From assembly GCF_900116375.1 (NCBI RefSeq), contig NZ_UETB01000002.1:62001-126000 (forward strand): 64,000 nt of DNA. Reading direction: 5' to 3'. Of this stretch, positions 27,858-36,287 are shown piece by piece; within the stretch, counting starts at the first letter, position 1; every line of letters starts with the position of its first letter. Under the pieces are notes generated by a model, which ran no database searches, had not been told where the DNA came from, and was given only the letters and a program-made list of their open reading frames with translations. Made by a program: the position numbers and the translations under genes. The DNA is from Georgenia satyanarayanai. GTDB taxonomy: Bacteria > Actinomycetota > Actinomycetes > Actinomycetales > Actinomycetaceae.

Positions 27858-28366
27858 GTGCCGCCGTCGACCTGCTCCTCGACGCGTTCTCGCGCGTCCA
27901 GGAGGCCGTCCATCGCGCCGGGGAGGGGCTGACCGCCGAGGTCCTCGCCGAGCGCCTGGACCCGGAGGCCAACTCGATCGGCTGGCTGCTGTGGCACCTC
28001 ACCCGGGTGCAGGACGACCACGTGGCCGACGTCGCCGGCCGGGACGAGCTGTGGACCGCCGAGGGCTGGGAGGGGCGCTTCGACCTGCCCGTGACCGGCA
28101 TCGGCTACGGGCACAGCGCGGAGGAGGTCGGACAGGTGCGCGACTTCGGTCCCGAGCTCGTCCTCGCCTACTACGACGCCGTCCACGCGCGGACCCTCGA
28201 GTTCCTCGGCGGCCTGCGCGACGAGGACCTCGACCGGGTGGTCGACGAGGCGTGGGACCCGCCGGTCACCCTCGGGGTGCGACTGGTCAGCGTCGTCGAC
28301 GACTGCCTGGAGCACGCCGGCCAGGCGGCCTTCGTCCGCGGGGTGCTCGAGCGGACCCGCCCGTAG
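27854..28366 (+). CDS. DinB family (DUF664) protein
   Basis: A 170-residue four-helix-bundle protein of the DinB/YfiT group. Metal-ligand histidines are likely in SIGWLLWHLTRVQDDHVADVAG and in the C-terminal DDCLEHAGQAAFVRG. Relatives include mycothiol-dependent isomerases and S-transferases. Its GTG overlaps the stop of the binding-protein gene, so it is co-translated with the osmolyte importer; the reason is not known. The actual substrate is open. Confidence 0.85.
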   Translation: MSAAVDLLLDAFSRVQEAVHRAGEGLTAEVLAERLDPEANSIGWLLWHLTRVQDDHVADVAGRDELWTAEGWEGRFDLPVTGIGYGHSAEEVGQVRDFGPELVLAYYDAVHARTLEFLGGLRDEDLDRVVDEAWDPPVTLGVRLVSVVDDCLEHAGQAAFVRGVLERTRP

Positions 28367-28461
28367 CACCAGGCCCTGCGGCCGAGGACGGTCGTCGGCG
28401 CCTCGTGCGCTGCCGGTCAGGACCCGGGACCCACACGGTGCGACGAGCGCGACGTGCTCCG

Positions 28462-28467
28462 TAGACT
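28462..28467 (+). promoter_or_regulatory. -10 hexamer of leaderless TPR gene
   Basis: TAGACT lies 7 nt before the ATG at 28475. Confidence 0.5.
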
Positions 28468-28474
28468 CGGGCGC

Positions 28475-29062
28475 ATGCGCTCTCCGATCACCGAGGACGA
28501 TGTCGACGAGCTCGAGTTCTCCACGCCCGACCACCGGCGCGTGGCGGAGCGGCTCATCAAGTGGGGCGACGAGCCGCACCCCCGGGACGAGCTCTCCCCT
28601 CGCGAGCTGCTCACGGCGGCCGGGGAGCAGCTCGAGCTCGCCGGCGACCCGGAGTCCGCCGAGGCCGTCTACCGCCGTGCCGTCCTCGCCGAGGGCATGA
28701 GCGAGCTCGACCCCCGCTCCCACCTCATGGCCCTGCTCCTCGAGCGCGGTGACACCGAGGAGGCGCTCGTGCTGGACACCCAGCTGCGCCGCAGCCGGCC
28801 GGCGGACGCCGCGACCTACGAGTACATGGCCGACGTGTGGGCCGACCACGGCGAGGACCGACGAGCCCTGGGCTGGGTGACGCGCGGGATCCTCGTCCAC
28901 GAGGAGGGCTCGGCCTTCTCCGACACCGACGTCGCGATGCTCTGCCTCATGCGGTGGCGCATCCGCGAGCGCCAGGGCCAGGAGCCGGACGACTACGACC
29001 TCGTGGGCATCGGGATGGACGAGCGGCTCGACCGCACGCAGGAGGAGCACCGGCCGCGCTGA
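28475..29062 (+). CDS. Tetratricopeptide-like helical protein
   Basis: A 195-residue acidic, soluble protein with TPR-like helix pairs: LLTAAGEQLELAGDPESAEAVYRRAVL, then ALLLERGDTEEALVLDTQLRRS and EYMADVWADHGEDRRALGWVTRGI. No catalytic motif is seen. Such proteins mediate protein contacts; no partner is evident in the neighbourhood. The ATG at 28475 is preferred over a GTG-type start at 28454 because a -10 hexamer ends 7 nt before it. Confidence 0.75.
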   Translation: MRSPITEDDVDELEFSTPDHRRVAERLIKWGDEPHPRDELSPRELLTAAGEQLELAGDPESAEAVYRRAVLAEGMSELDPRSHLMALLLERGDTEEALVLDTQLRRSRPADAATYEYMADVWADHGEDRRALGWVTRGILVHEEGSAFSDTDVAMLCLMRWRIRERQGQEPDDYDLVGIGMDERLDRTQEEHRPR

Positions 29063-29107
29063 CCATGCCGGCGGGCACCGGCACCCCTCGGCGCACATAC
29101 TGGCGAG

Positions 29108-30133
29108 ATGCCCCCCACCCCGGACGCTCAAGCACTCGACTCGACGCGGGGTCAGGTGCTGAGCGACAGCACTGATCCCGCCGACCGGCAGCGCGTCACG
29201 CACGACGGCCCGCTCCGGACGGCCGTCGTCGTCAACCCGGCACGGGTGGAGGACCTCGACGGGCTACGCACCACCATCGAGACAGCGCTGGCCGAGGCAG
29301 CGTGGCCCGCTCCGCTGTGGTTGGAGACGACACCGGAGGACCCCGGAGCGGGGCAGGCCCGGCACGCGGTCGACGCCGGTTGCGAGGTCGTCTTCGTCAG
29401 CGGTGGGGACGGGACCGTCCGCTCGTGCATCGAGGGCCTCGCCGGCACGGAGACCGCGCTCGCGGTGCTGCCCGCCGGTACCGGCAACCTGCTGGCGGCC
29501 AACCTGGGCCTGCCCGACGAGCCCACCGAGGGCGTCCGGCTCGCCGTCGACCGGGGCCGCCACCTCCTGGACCTCGGGGAGGTCGAGGGCCGGCTCTTCG
29601 CCGTCATGGCCGGCATGGGCTTCGACGCGAAGCTGCTCGACGACGCCTCGACCACCCTCAAGGCCCGCATCGGCTCACCCGCCTACGTCCTGTCCGCACT
29701 CAAGCACCTGCGCGACCGCCCGATGCGCGTGGAGATCCGCATCGACGACGACCCGCCCCTCCGGCGGCGCGCCCGCACCGTCGTCATCGGCAACGTCGGC
29801 CGCCTCCAGGGCGGCGTCCGCCTCCTCGCGGACGCCGAGCCCGACAACGGCCAGCTCGACGTCGCCGTCCTCAGCCCACGCCACCTCTCGGACTGGATGA
29901 CACTGGCCTGGGACGTCCTGCGCCGACGCGACCGCGTGCGCCGGATGGAGGTGCTCCGGGGCTCGCGCATCACGGTCACCAGCGACCGCGAGCAGCCCTG
30001 CGAGCTCGACGGCGACGTCATCGAGCCGCGGCGTACCCTCACCGCGACCGTGCGGCCCGGTGCGCTGTGGCTGTGCGTCTACCAGCCGGACCGCAGCCCG
30101 GACCTCGCCGAGGGCTCACCCACGGAGCGGTAG
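29108..30133 (+). CDS. Diacylglycerol/lipid kinase family protein
   Basis: A 341-residue DAGK-catalytic protein. The nucleotide loop is VFVSGGDGTVRSCIEGL (GGDGT) at about residue 98, followed by LAVLPAGTGNLLA; the C-terminal half is the beta-sandwich with the QPCELDGDVI motif. It would phosphorylate a lipid such as diacylglycerol, feeding phospholipid or phosphatidylinositol-mannoside turnover. CATACT 6 nt before the ATG suggests a leaderless mRNA. A 35-residue N-terminal extension is not conserved. Confidence 0.9.
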   Translation: MPPTPDAQALDSTRGQVLSDSTDPADRQRVTHDGPLRTAVVVNPARVEDLDGLRTTIETALAEAAWPAPLWLETTPEDPGAGQARHAVDAGCEVVFVSGGDGTVRSCIEGLAGTETALAVLPAGTGNLLAANLGLPDEPTEGVRLAVDRGRHLLDLGEVEGRLFAVMAGMGFDAKLLDDASTTLKARIGSPAYVLSALKHLRDRPMRVEIRIDDDPPLRRRARTVVIGNVGRLQGGVRLLADAEPDNGQLDVAVLSPRHLSDWMTLAWDVLRRRDRVRRMEVLRGSRITVTSDREQPCELDGDVIEPRRTLTATVRPGALWLCVYQPDRSPDLAEGSPTER

Positions 30134-30155
30134 CGTCACGCAGCACCCCGCCCGG

Positions 30156-30908
30156 CTAACGGCGGACCTGCATCCGCTGCCAGCTCACGGCCGTCCAGCA
30201 GGCGAAGGCGGCCGCCACGACGAGCGTGAGACCGAGCTGGACGACGGTGACGGCGGTGCCCTCGCTCATCGCCCACAGCGCCGGCGCCGCGAGCGGGAGC
30301 CACCCGCCGGCGCCCGCCAGCACGCCCACCTGCGTGACGACGACCAGGCCGATGGCGCCACCGACGCCGGCCAGGAGGGAGCGCGTCACCGTCGCCACCC
30401 ACGCCACCGGCGTGGCGCTGGCACCGGCCAGCACGCCCAGGACCAGCTGGCGGGCCAGCCCCGCCCACGTGTCGGCGGACGGGGCGCCGTAGCCGAGCGC
30501 CGCGCCCAGCCCGAGCAGCCCGACGGTGAGGGCGGCGTTGACGCCCACCAGCCAGACCGCGTACACGGCGAGCTTGCCGAGCGCGATGCGACCGCGCCCC
30601 ACGGGGAGCGCGAAGAGGGCGACGACCGTGCCGTCGGTGAACTCGCGGCCGAACAGCCAGGCGAGGACGACGCCGCTGCCCAGCAGCCCACCCGCAGAGG
30701 TGATCTGCGCGGCCGACGCGAGCAGCCCCGCCCAGTCCAGGGTCGCGCCCACCCCCACCTTCGCCGTGAGCTCGGGGTTACCGCTGGCCAGTGCCGCGGT
30801 GATCCCGCCGAGGAGGACGAGCGTGCCCACCACGAGGGCGAGGGTGGCGATGGTGCCGACCGGTGACCTGACGAGCTTGAGCGCCTCGCTGCGCACTGCC
30901 GCGTTCAT
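30156..30908 (-). CDS. ABC-2 type transporter permease
   Basis: A 250-residue hydrophobic protein with six predicted helices and the cytoplasmic LFGREFTDGTVVALFALPVGRGRIALGKL segment typical of ABC-2 exporters (bacitracin/nisin immunity type). Its ATG overlaps the stop of the ATPase gene (30905-30908). With the ATPase and the TetR regulator it forms a minus-strand operon, likely for drug or peptide resistance; the substrate is unknown. Confidence 0.87.
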   Translation of the reverse strand: MNAAVRSEALKLVRSPVGTIATLALVVGTLVLLGGITAALASGNPELTAKVGVGATLDWAGLLASAAQITSAGGLLGSGVVLAWLFGREFTDGTVVALFALPVGRGRIALGKLAVYAVWLVGVNAALTVGLLGLGAALGYGAPSADTWAGLARQLVLGVLAGASATPVAWVATVTRSLLAGVGGAIGLVVVTQVGVLAGAGGWLPLAAPALWAMSEGTAVTVVQLGLTLVVAAAFACWTAVSWQRMQVRR

Positions 30909-31615
30909 GCCTGCTCCTCCCGCTGTGCATCGTCAGCGAGGACCTGGGCGAAGAAGAGCCGCTCGAGGTCGGGCGCCGCCGGGTCGAGCTCACCGATGAG
31001 CCGACCGGAGTTGACGACGACGATGCGGTCGGCGATGCGCGCCACCTCGTCCAGGTGGTGACTGCTGACGAGGACGGCGGCACCGTCCCGTGCGCGCCGC
31101 ACGAGGTACTCACGCAGCATGATGACCGAGGCCGGGTCGAGCGCGTTGGTGGGCTCGTCGAGGACGACGAGCCGCGGATCGTGCTGGAGCGCCGCGGCGA
31201 GGCCGACACGCTGCTTGTTGCCCAGGGACAGACGGCGATAGCGGCGGTCGGCGACCGGGCCGAGGCGCCACTGGTCGAGCGCCTCCTCCACACGAGCCCG
31301 CTCGGTGCCCCGCAGCAGGCCCGCGATCCGCAGGTTCTCCCGCACGGTGAGCTCCGGGTAGGCGAGCGGCACCTCGACGAACGCACCGACGTGTCGCCAC
31401 TGCGTCACGGGCAGCGTCGCAAGCGGCTGGCCGAACAGCCGCACCGTGCCCTCCTCGGGCCGCAGCATCCCCAGCACGAGCCGCATGAGCGTGGTCTTCC
31501 CCGCCCCGTTCATCCCGACGAGCGCGACGATCTGCCCTGCGGGGACGTCGAGCGTGACACCGGCGAGTCCGCGAACGTCCCCGAACCGGCAGCTCACGTC
31601 GTCGAGTCGGAGCAC
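30905..31615 (-). CDS. ABC exporter ATP-binding protein
   Basis: A 236-residue ATPase with Walker A GMNGAGKTT, a signature degenerated to LSLGNKQRVGLA (LSGGQ to LSLGN, as in bacitracin-type exporters), Walker B LVVLDEPTNALDP and H-loop VSSHHLDEV. The GTG start at 31615 gives MLRLDDVSCRFG and overlaps the end of tetR by 22 bp. It drives the permease encoded downstream. Confidence 0.9.
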   Translation of the reverse strand: MLRLDDVSCRFGDVRGLAGVTLDVPAGQIVALVGMNGAGKTTLMRLVLGMLRPEEGTVRLFGQPLATLPVTQWRHVGAFVEVPLAYPELTVRENLRIAGLLRGTERARVEEALDQWRLGPVADRRYRRLSLGNKQRVGLAAALQHDPRLVVLDEPTNALDPASVIMLREYLVRRARDGAAVLVSSHHLDEVARIADRIVVVNSGRLIGELDPAAPDLERLFFAQVLADDAQREEQA

Positions 31616-32163
31616 GCCGATGCACCTCCGAGCACGTCGAGCGCCTCGTCGAGCGCCTGGTCGAGCCGGCGGTCGCCGTTCCTGGCCCACTCGAGCAGGG
31701 CCGCACTCAGGCCGGCGATCACGGCGGCGGCCGCCACCCGGGCCGCGTCGCGCTGGACGCCGCGGGACACGAGGGAGTCGGCGATGACGGTGGCCGTCGC
31801 GGCGCTGTTGCGCTCGAGCGCCCCGTCCAGACTCTGCGCCTCGGCGACGATGCGCAGGCGCTGACGCAGCACGGGCACCACCTCGTCGCTCAGCTCGGCC
31901 CATGTCTCGCGGACCGACTCGACGACCGCCCGCATCGGCGTCTCGTCGGCCGGCCGAGCGACGACCGCCTCCCCGATGAGCGGGTCGAAGGGGTCGTCGA
32001 GGAGGAGCGCGTCCTTGGTGGCGAAGTGGCGGAACAGGCTCATCTCGCTCACCCCGGCACGGCGGGCGATCTGGGCGGTGGTCGTCGCGTCGTAGCCCTT
32101 CTCCGCGAAGAGCTCCAGCGCCGCGCGCTGCACGGCCTCGTGCGTCCGGCTCCATCGATCCAC
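31594..32163 (-). CDS. TetR family transcriptional regulator
   Basis: A 189-residue repressor. The N-terminal helix-turn-helix is AALELFAEKGYDATTTAQIARRAGVSEMSLFRHFATKDALL; the rest is the helical ligand-binding and dimer domain. It is first in the operon with an ABC exporter, so it should sense the exporter's substrate. A palindrome overlaps its -10 hexamer (TAACAT, 6 nt before the GTG), indicating autorepression of a leaderless message. Confidence 0.92.
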   Translation of the reverse strand: MDRWSRTHEAVQRAALELFAEKGYDATTTAQIARRAGVSEMSLFRHFATKDALLLDDPFDPLIGEAVVARPADETPMRAVVESVRETWAELSDEVVPVLRQRLRIVAEAQSLDGALERNSAATATVIADSLVSRGVQRDAARVAAAAVIAGLSAALLEWARNGDRRLDQALDEALDVLGGASACSDSTT

Positions 32164-32168
32164 ACCGC

Positions 32169-32187
32169 AATGTTAGTCACTAACGTT
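32169..32187 (-). promoter_or_regulatory. TetR operator palindrome on the promoter
   Basis: AATGTTAGT-C-ACTAACGTT: 9-bp arms with one mismatch around a central base, covering the TAACAT -10 (32170-32175). Position and symmetry fit a TetR-family autoregulatory operator. Confidence 0.7.
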
Positions 32188-32284
32188 ACGCACGCACAAC
32201 CAACGCCTGCCCCCGAGACGGGTTCAGCCCCAGCCGTCACCCGGCTCGGTTGCGGACGCGGCGTTCTGGAGTTGACTGACGCTG

Positions 32285-32755
32285 GTGAGGAGAGCGATCT
32301 CGTGCCTGGCGCTGCTGGCGACCCTGACGGCCTGTTCGGCCACCATCCCGACCGACCCGGACGGCACCCTGGACCGCGTGACCGGCGGGATCCTGCGGGT
32401 CGGGGTCTCACCCAGCCCGCCGTGGACCGACCTGCCGGACGGGCCCGGCGGTGAGCCTGCCGGCACCGAGGTGGAGCTCGTGGAGGACTTCGCCCGCACG
32501 ATCGACGCGCAGGTGCAGTGGGCCGCGGGGGGCGAGGAGGAGCTCATCGGCCAGCTCGAGCGCGGCGAGTTGGACCTCGTCATCGGCGGGCTCAGCGCGA
32601 GGTCCCCGTGGGCGGAGAAGGCGGCGCTGACCTACCGGTACACCGAGACCACCGGCCCCGACGGCGCGAAGGAGCTCCACGTGATGGCCGCACCGATGGG
32701 TGAGAACGCGTTCCTCGTCGAGCTCGAGGGCTTCCTCCTGGAGAAGGACCTGTGA
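32285..32755 (+). CDS. Short substrate-binding-like lipoprotein
   Basis: A 156-residue lipoprotein with lipobox LTAC near residue 16. The mature part matches the first lobe of family-3 solute-binding proteins: GGILRVGVSPSPPWTD, then GTEVELVEDFARTIDAQVQW and ELDLVIGGLSARSPWAEKAALT. A full protein of this family has about 230 residues, so most of the second lobe is missing. The stop overlaps the GTG of a CDF transporter gene (GTGA), not of ABC genes. It may present a ligand or metal to the CDF protein; this is inference. Confidence 0.8.
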   Translation: MRRAISCLALLATLTACSATIPTDPDGTLDRVTGGILRVGVSPSPPWTDLPDGPGGEPAGTEVELVEDFARTIDAQVQWAAGGEEELIGQLERGELDLVIGGLSARSPWAEKAALTYRYTETTGPDGAKELHVMAAPMGENAFLVELEGFLLEKDL

Positions 32756-33768
32756 GAACCGCGTTCGGACGCACCGAGCTCCCCGAGGAGCAGGAGGCCC
32801 ACCTGCGCCGCGCGGTCCGGCTGGCGTGGCTGACGATCGCCTTCCTGGTCACCGCGGTCACCGCCGTCTACCTCGCGATGGGCAGCTCCCAGGCGATGAA
32901 GGCGGCGTGGGCGGAGGACCTGCTGTCCTTCATCCCGCCGATCGCCTTCCTCCTGGCGGTGCACCGCACCCGCAAGCCGCCCACGTCGGAGCACCCCTAC
33001 GGCTACCACCGGGCGGTGGGTATCGGGCACCTCGTCGCGGCGACGGCACTGCTCGCCATGGGCGCCTTCCTCGTCTTCGACTCCGCGTCGAGCCTGGTCA
33101 AGGCCGAGCACCCACCGGTCGGGCTCATCGAGATCGGGGGCCACGTGGTGTGGTCGGGCTGGCTGATGATCGCCGTCCTTGCCTACACCGCCGTCCCGCC
33201 CGTGCTGCTGGGCCGGGCGAAGATGCCGCTCGCCAAGAGCCTGCACGACCGCGTCCTGTACGCCGACGCGGACATGAACAAGGCGGACTGGATGACCGCG
33301 GTCGGCGCGATCATCGGGATCGTGGGGATCGGCCTGGGCCTGTGGTGGGCAGACGCCGCCGCCGCCCTCTTCATCTCCGGCAGCATCCTCCACGACGGCG
33401 TGAGCAACATGCGTGTGGCGATCAGCGCCCTCATGGACGCGCGCGCCGAGACCTACGACGGCCACGACCCGCACCCGCTCATCGGGCAGATCGACGAACG
33501 CCTCCGTGAGGTGCCGTGGGTCGCGACGGCGCGCTCGCGCGTGCGCGACCAGGGCCACGTCTTCCACGTCGAGTCCTTCGTCGTCCCGGTCCCGGGCCAC
33601 ACCCCCACGCTCGCCGAGCTGACCCAGGCACGCCGGGCCGTCGTCGCGCTCGACTGGAAGATCGAGGACATGGTGCTCGTCCCCGTCGAGCAGCTGCCGG
33701 AGCGGATGCTGCCGTCGGTCGCGGCGGAGAAGGCCGCCGATCCGGACCGGCACGACGCCGGCAGGTAG
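32752..33768 (+). CDS. Cation diffusion facilitator (CDF) family transporter
   Basis: A 338-residue CDF protein with six helices and a C-terminal cytoplasmic domain (about 235-320). The usual helix-2 metal motif (D-x3-H/D with a later D) reads AEDLLSFIPP, and the helix-5 motif (H-x3-D) reads ADADMNKAD, so a His is replaced by Met and one Asp by Pro; metal choice is probably unlike that of Zn/Fe exporters. HPYGYHRAVGIGHL before helix 3 fits the family. It is translationally coupled to the upstream lipoprotein. A strong terminator follows. Confidence 0.87.
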   Translation: MRTAFGRTELPEEQEAHLRRAVRLAWLTIAFLVTAVTAVYLAMGSSQAMKAAWAEDLLSFIPPIAFLLAVHRTRKPPTSEHPYGYHRAVGIGHLVAATALLAMGAFLVFDSASSLVKAEHPPVGLIEIGGHVVWSGWLMIAVLAYTAVPPVLLGRAKMPLAKSLHDRVLYADADMNKADWMTAVGAIIGIVGIGLGLWWADAAAALFISGSILHDGVSNMRVAISALMDARAETYDGHDPHPLIGQIDERLREVPWVATARSRVRDQGHVFHVESFVVPVPGHTPTLAELTQARRAVVALDWKIEDMVLVPVEQLPERMLPSVAAEKAADPDRHDAGR

Positions 33769-33788
33769 GCACCAGGAGTCACACCAGC

Positions 33789-33821
33789 GAGGCCCGGAGC
33801 TCGTCAGGAGCTCCGGGCCTC
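33789..33821. terminator. 14-bp stem bidirectional terminator
   Basis: Perfect arms 33789-33802 and 33808-33821 with a 5-nt loop between the convergent CDF and catalase genes. Confidence 0.85.
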
Positions 33822-33838
33822 CCCTGCACCGATCTGCG

Positions 33839-35476
33839 CTACGCGGCCTCGGTCGGCAGCCCGCGCGCGTCGGGCACGGTGTGCGTCATCTGCAGCCCGC
33901 TCACGTCGCGTGGACCGTTGCTGCCGAGGTTGCGCGCCCGCTCCAGCTCCTCCTCCGTGAGCCGCTGGTGAGGCAACGGCTCGAGGTGACGGACGTCGTC
34001 GGCGGTGATGCCCAGCCCCTCCCCGACGCGGCGGCCGAGCTCGTCGTCGCACATGAAGAGGTGCCAGACCATGCGCTCCTGCACGCCGCGGGAGGCCTGG
34101 CCGATGTTGTCGACGAAGTTCGTGACCAGGTCGTCCTGCTCCCACTGCTCCATGAGCTGGAAGCGCTGGCCGGGCTGCTCGTAGTCGTTGGTGCGCTCCA
34201 GCTGCGCCCGGGTGAGGCGCCCACGCAGCTCGGGGCCGACCTCCTCCTCGCGGGCGTGGATGGTGGCCTCGCGCAGTCCGCCGTCGTGGGAGGGCTCGTA
34301 GTTGATGTGCGGGTTGCCCGTGGGGTCCTGGTAGAAGGCCATCTGGCCGTCGCGCTGGTTGGTGCGCACCGGGACCTTCGGGGAGTTGACCGGCAGCTGG
34401 AGGTAGTTCGGGCCCACCCGGTAGCGCTGGGTGTCGGAGTAGGAGAACGTCCGGCCCACGAGCATCTTGTCGTCGGAGAACTCCAGGCCGTCGACGAGCA
34501 CGCCGGTGCCGAAGGCGATCTGCTCGTTCTGGGTGTGGTGGTCGGTGACGTTCTCGTCGAGCACCATCGTGCCGACCTTCCGGGGCGGGAACTCGTTCTC
34601 CGGCCACACCTTCGTGTCGTCCAGCGGGTCGAAGCCAAGCTCGGGGTGCTCGTCGTCGGACATGACCTGCACGAGCAGGTCCCACTTCGGGTAGTCACCA
34701 CGGTCGATGGCGTCGTGCAGGTCGAGGGAGGCGTGCCCGGTCTCGTGGGCCTGGATGGCGGCGGCGTCCTCCTCGGTCAGCGACCGGACGTCCTGGTGGG
34801 GCATCCAGTGGTACTTGACGAGGACGCTCTCGCCCTGCGCGTTGACCCAGCGGTAGGTGTTGACGCCGAAGCCCTGCTGGTGGCGGTAGGTGGCGGGGAT
34901 CCCGCGCGGGGAGAAGAGGTTGACGAGCATGTGCATCGACTCGGGGGTCTGCGACATGAAGTCGAAGATCCGGCCCGGGTCCTGCCGGAACGTCACGGGG
35001 TCCGGCTTGAGGGCGTGGATGACGTCGGGGAACTTGATGGCGTCGCGGATGAAGAAGACGCCGAGGTTGTTGCCGACGAGGTCCCAGTTGCCGTCCTCGG
35101 TGTAGAACTTCACGGCGAAGCCACGGGGGTCCCGCGACGTCTCGGAGGAGTCCCGCCCGCCGATGACGGTGGAGAAGCGGATCGCCAGCGGGGTGCGCTT
35201 GCCCGCCTCCTGGAACAGCGTGGCGCGGGTGTACCTCGCGATCGGCTCGTCGCCCCACTGGCCGGTGGCCTCGAAGTACCCGAAGGCGACCTTGCCGCGG
35301 GCATGGACCACGCGCTCGGGAATCCGTTCCCGGTCGAAGTGGGAGATCTTCTCGAGGAACTGGTAGTTCTCGAGGGTCGCCGGGCCCCGGGAGCCCACCG
35401 TCCGGGTCTGCTGGTTGTTGGCCACCGGGTGGCCCTGGCGGGTGGTGAGCTCGTCGCGCTGCTCGTCGTCGGTCAT
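33839..35476 (-). CDS. katA: Monofunctional haem catalase
   Basis: Breaks down H2O2. The 545-residue clade-type catalase shows the catalytic His in [16 protein letters not shown], the Asn in [15 protein letters not shown], and the haem-ligand Tyr in [14 protein letters not shown]. The length is a little above small-subunit catalases because of a C-terminal tail. No signal peptide, so cytosolic. Upstream DNA (35477-35643) holds its promoter but no clear OxyR or FurA gene is adjacent. Confidence 0.96.
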   Translation of the reverse strand: MTDDEQRDELTTRQGHPVANNQQTRTVGSRGPATLENYQFLEKISHFDRERIPERVVHARGKVAFGYFEATGQWGDEPIARYTRATLFQEAGKRTPLAIRFSTVIGGRDSSETSRDPRGFAVKFYTEDGNWDLVGNNLGVFFIRDAIKFPDVIHALKPDPVTFRQDPGRIFDFMSQTPESMHMLVNLFSPRGIPATYRHQQGFGVNTYRWVNAQGESVLVKYHWMPHQDVRSLTEEDAAAIQAHETGHASLDLHDAIDRGDYPKWDLLVQVMSDDEHPELGFDPLDDTKVWPENEFPPRKVGTMVLDENVTDHHTQNEQIAFGTGVLVDGLEFSDDKMLVGRTFSYSDTQRYRVGPNYLQLPVNSPKVPVRTNQRDGQMAFYQDPTGNPHINYEPSHDGGLREATIHAREEEVGPELRGRLTRAQLERTNDYEQPGQRFQLMEQWEQDDLVTNFVDNIGQASRGVQERMVWHLFMCDDELGRRVGEGLGITADDVRHLEPLPHQRLTEEELERARNLGSNGPRDVSGLQMTHTVPDARGLPTEAA

Positions 35477-35643
35477 CGCTGTTCCTCTCCGGGGGACGAG
35501 CCCGCGGCGCGGAACCGCGTCCCTCCGGGCGGCCCACGGTCCGACTCGCTGCCCCCAGCCGTACGGACGTGTCGGTCCAGGCTGGCACGGGCACCCGCAG
35601 CCCGCCCGTCGGCCGCGACGACGATGCCGTCCCCGGCGCCGGC

Positions 35644-36204
35644 TCAGTCCGTCGTGGTCCGTTGATGGTCGCGGCGCGCGGCGCGGTCGAAGATCGCCAG
35701 GACGTCGACCGGCCCGTGCTCGGACCCGAGCGCGTGGGGCAGCATCGTGGGGAACTCGGCCGCCTGGTCCGCCTCCAGCCGGTAGCGCCGCTCACCGAGC
35801 AGGAGGACGGCGGTGCCGGACAGGACGACGAGCCACTCCTGACCGGCATGCGCGCGCATCCTCGCCGGGTCGGGCGGGACGGTGAGCCGCTGCCGCACGA
35901 CGCTCAGCCCGGGCTGGGCCCGGACGGGCCAGCGCCGCCAGCCGTGGGGGTCGACGACGGGGCTCACGACGACGTCCTCGACGTCGCTCGCGACGAGCTG
36001 GTCCAGGGTCGTGTCGAGCGCGCGTGCGAGGGCGACGAGCTGGTCCAGCGCGAGACGACGCTGGCCGTTCTCGATGCGCGAGAGCGTGGAGGGGCTGAGG
36101 GTGGCGCGGCGGGCGAGCTCGTCGAGGGACCAGCCGTGGGCCAGGCGAAGGGCGCGCACCCGCTTGCGCACGAGGCCTTCCACGGCACCGATCTCTTGCG
36201 TCAT
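35644..36204 (-). CDS. XRE-family regulator with C-terminal cupin
   Basis: A 186-residue regulator: HTH_3 domain at about 10-65 ([26 protein letters not shown]) and a small cupin barrel at about 105-170 ([25 protein letters not shown]). The cupin should bind a small ligand. The ATG at 36204 is preferred over 36273 because the domain begins soon after. It diverges from the thioredoxin-reductase-like gene over 83 bp and is its likely regulator. Confidence 0.9.
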   Translation of the reverse strand: MTQEIGAVEGLVRKRVRALRLAHGWSLDELARRATLSPSTLSRIENGQRRLALDQLVALARALDTTLDQLVASDVEDVVVSPVVDPHGWRRWPVRAQPGLSVVRQRLTVPPDPARMRAHAGQEWLVVLSGTAVLLLGERRYRLEADQAAEFPTMLPHALGSEHGPVDVLAIFDRAARRDHQRTTTD

Positions 36205-36287
36205 GAGCACGATGCTATGCCCGGCACGCAAGGCGTGGCTACGGTCGAGCCAGAGGGCCCAGCCGGGGCCCACCGAAGGAGAGCCAC

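Noticed and set aside
32169-32187. Palindrome as a DtxR/IdeR iron box
   Set aside because: It lacks the TTAGGTTAGGCTAACCTAA pattern and sits on the promoter of a TetR gene, which explains it better.
32285-32755. Short binding lipoprotein as a pseudogene
   Set aside because: It has a clean lipobox, no frameshift, normal codon use and a 4-bp overlap with the next gene, so it is more likely a genuine short form.
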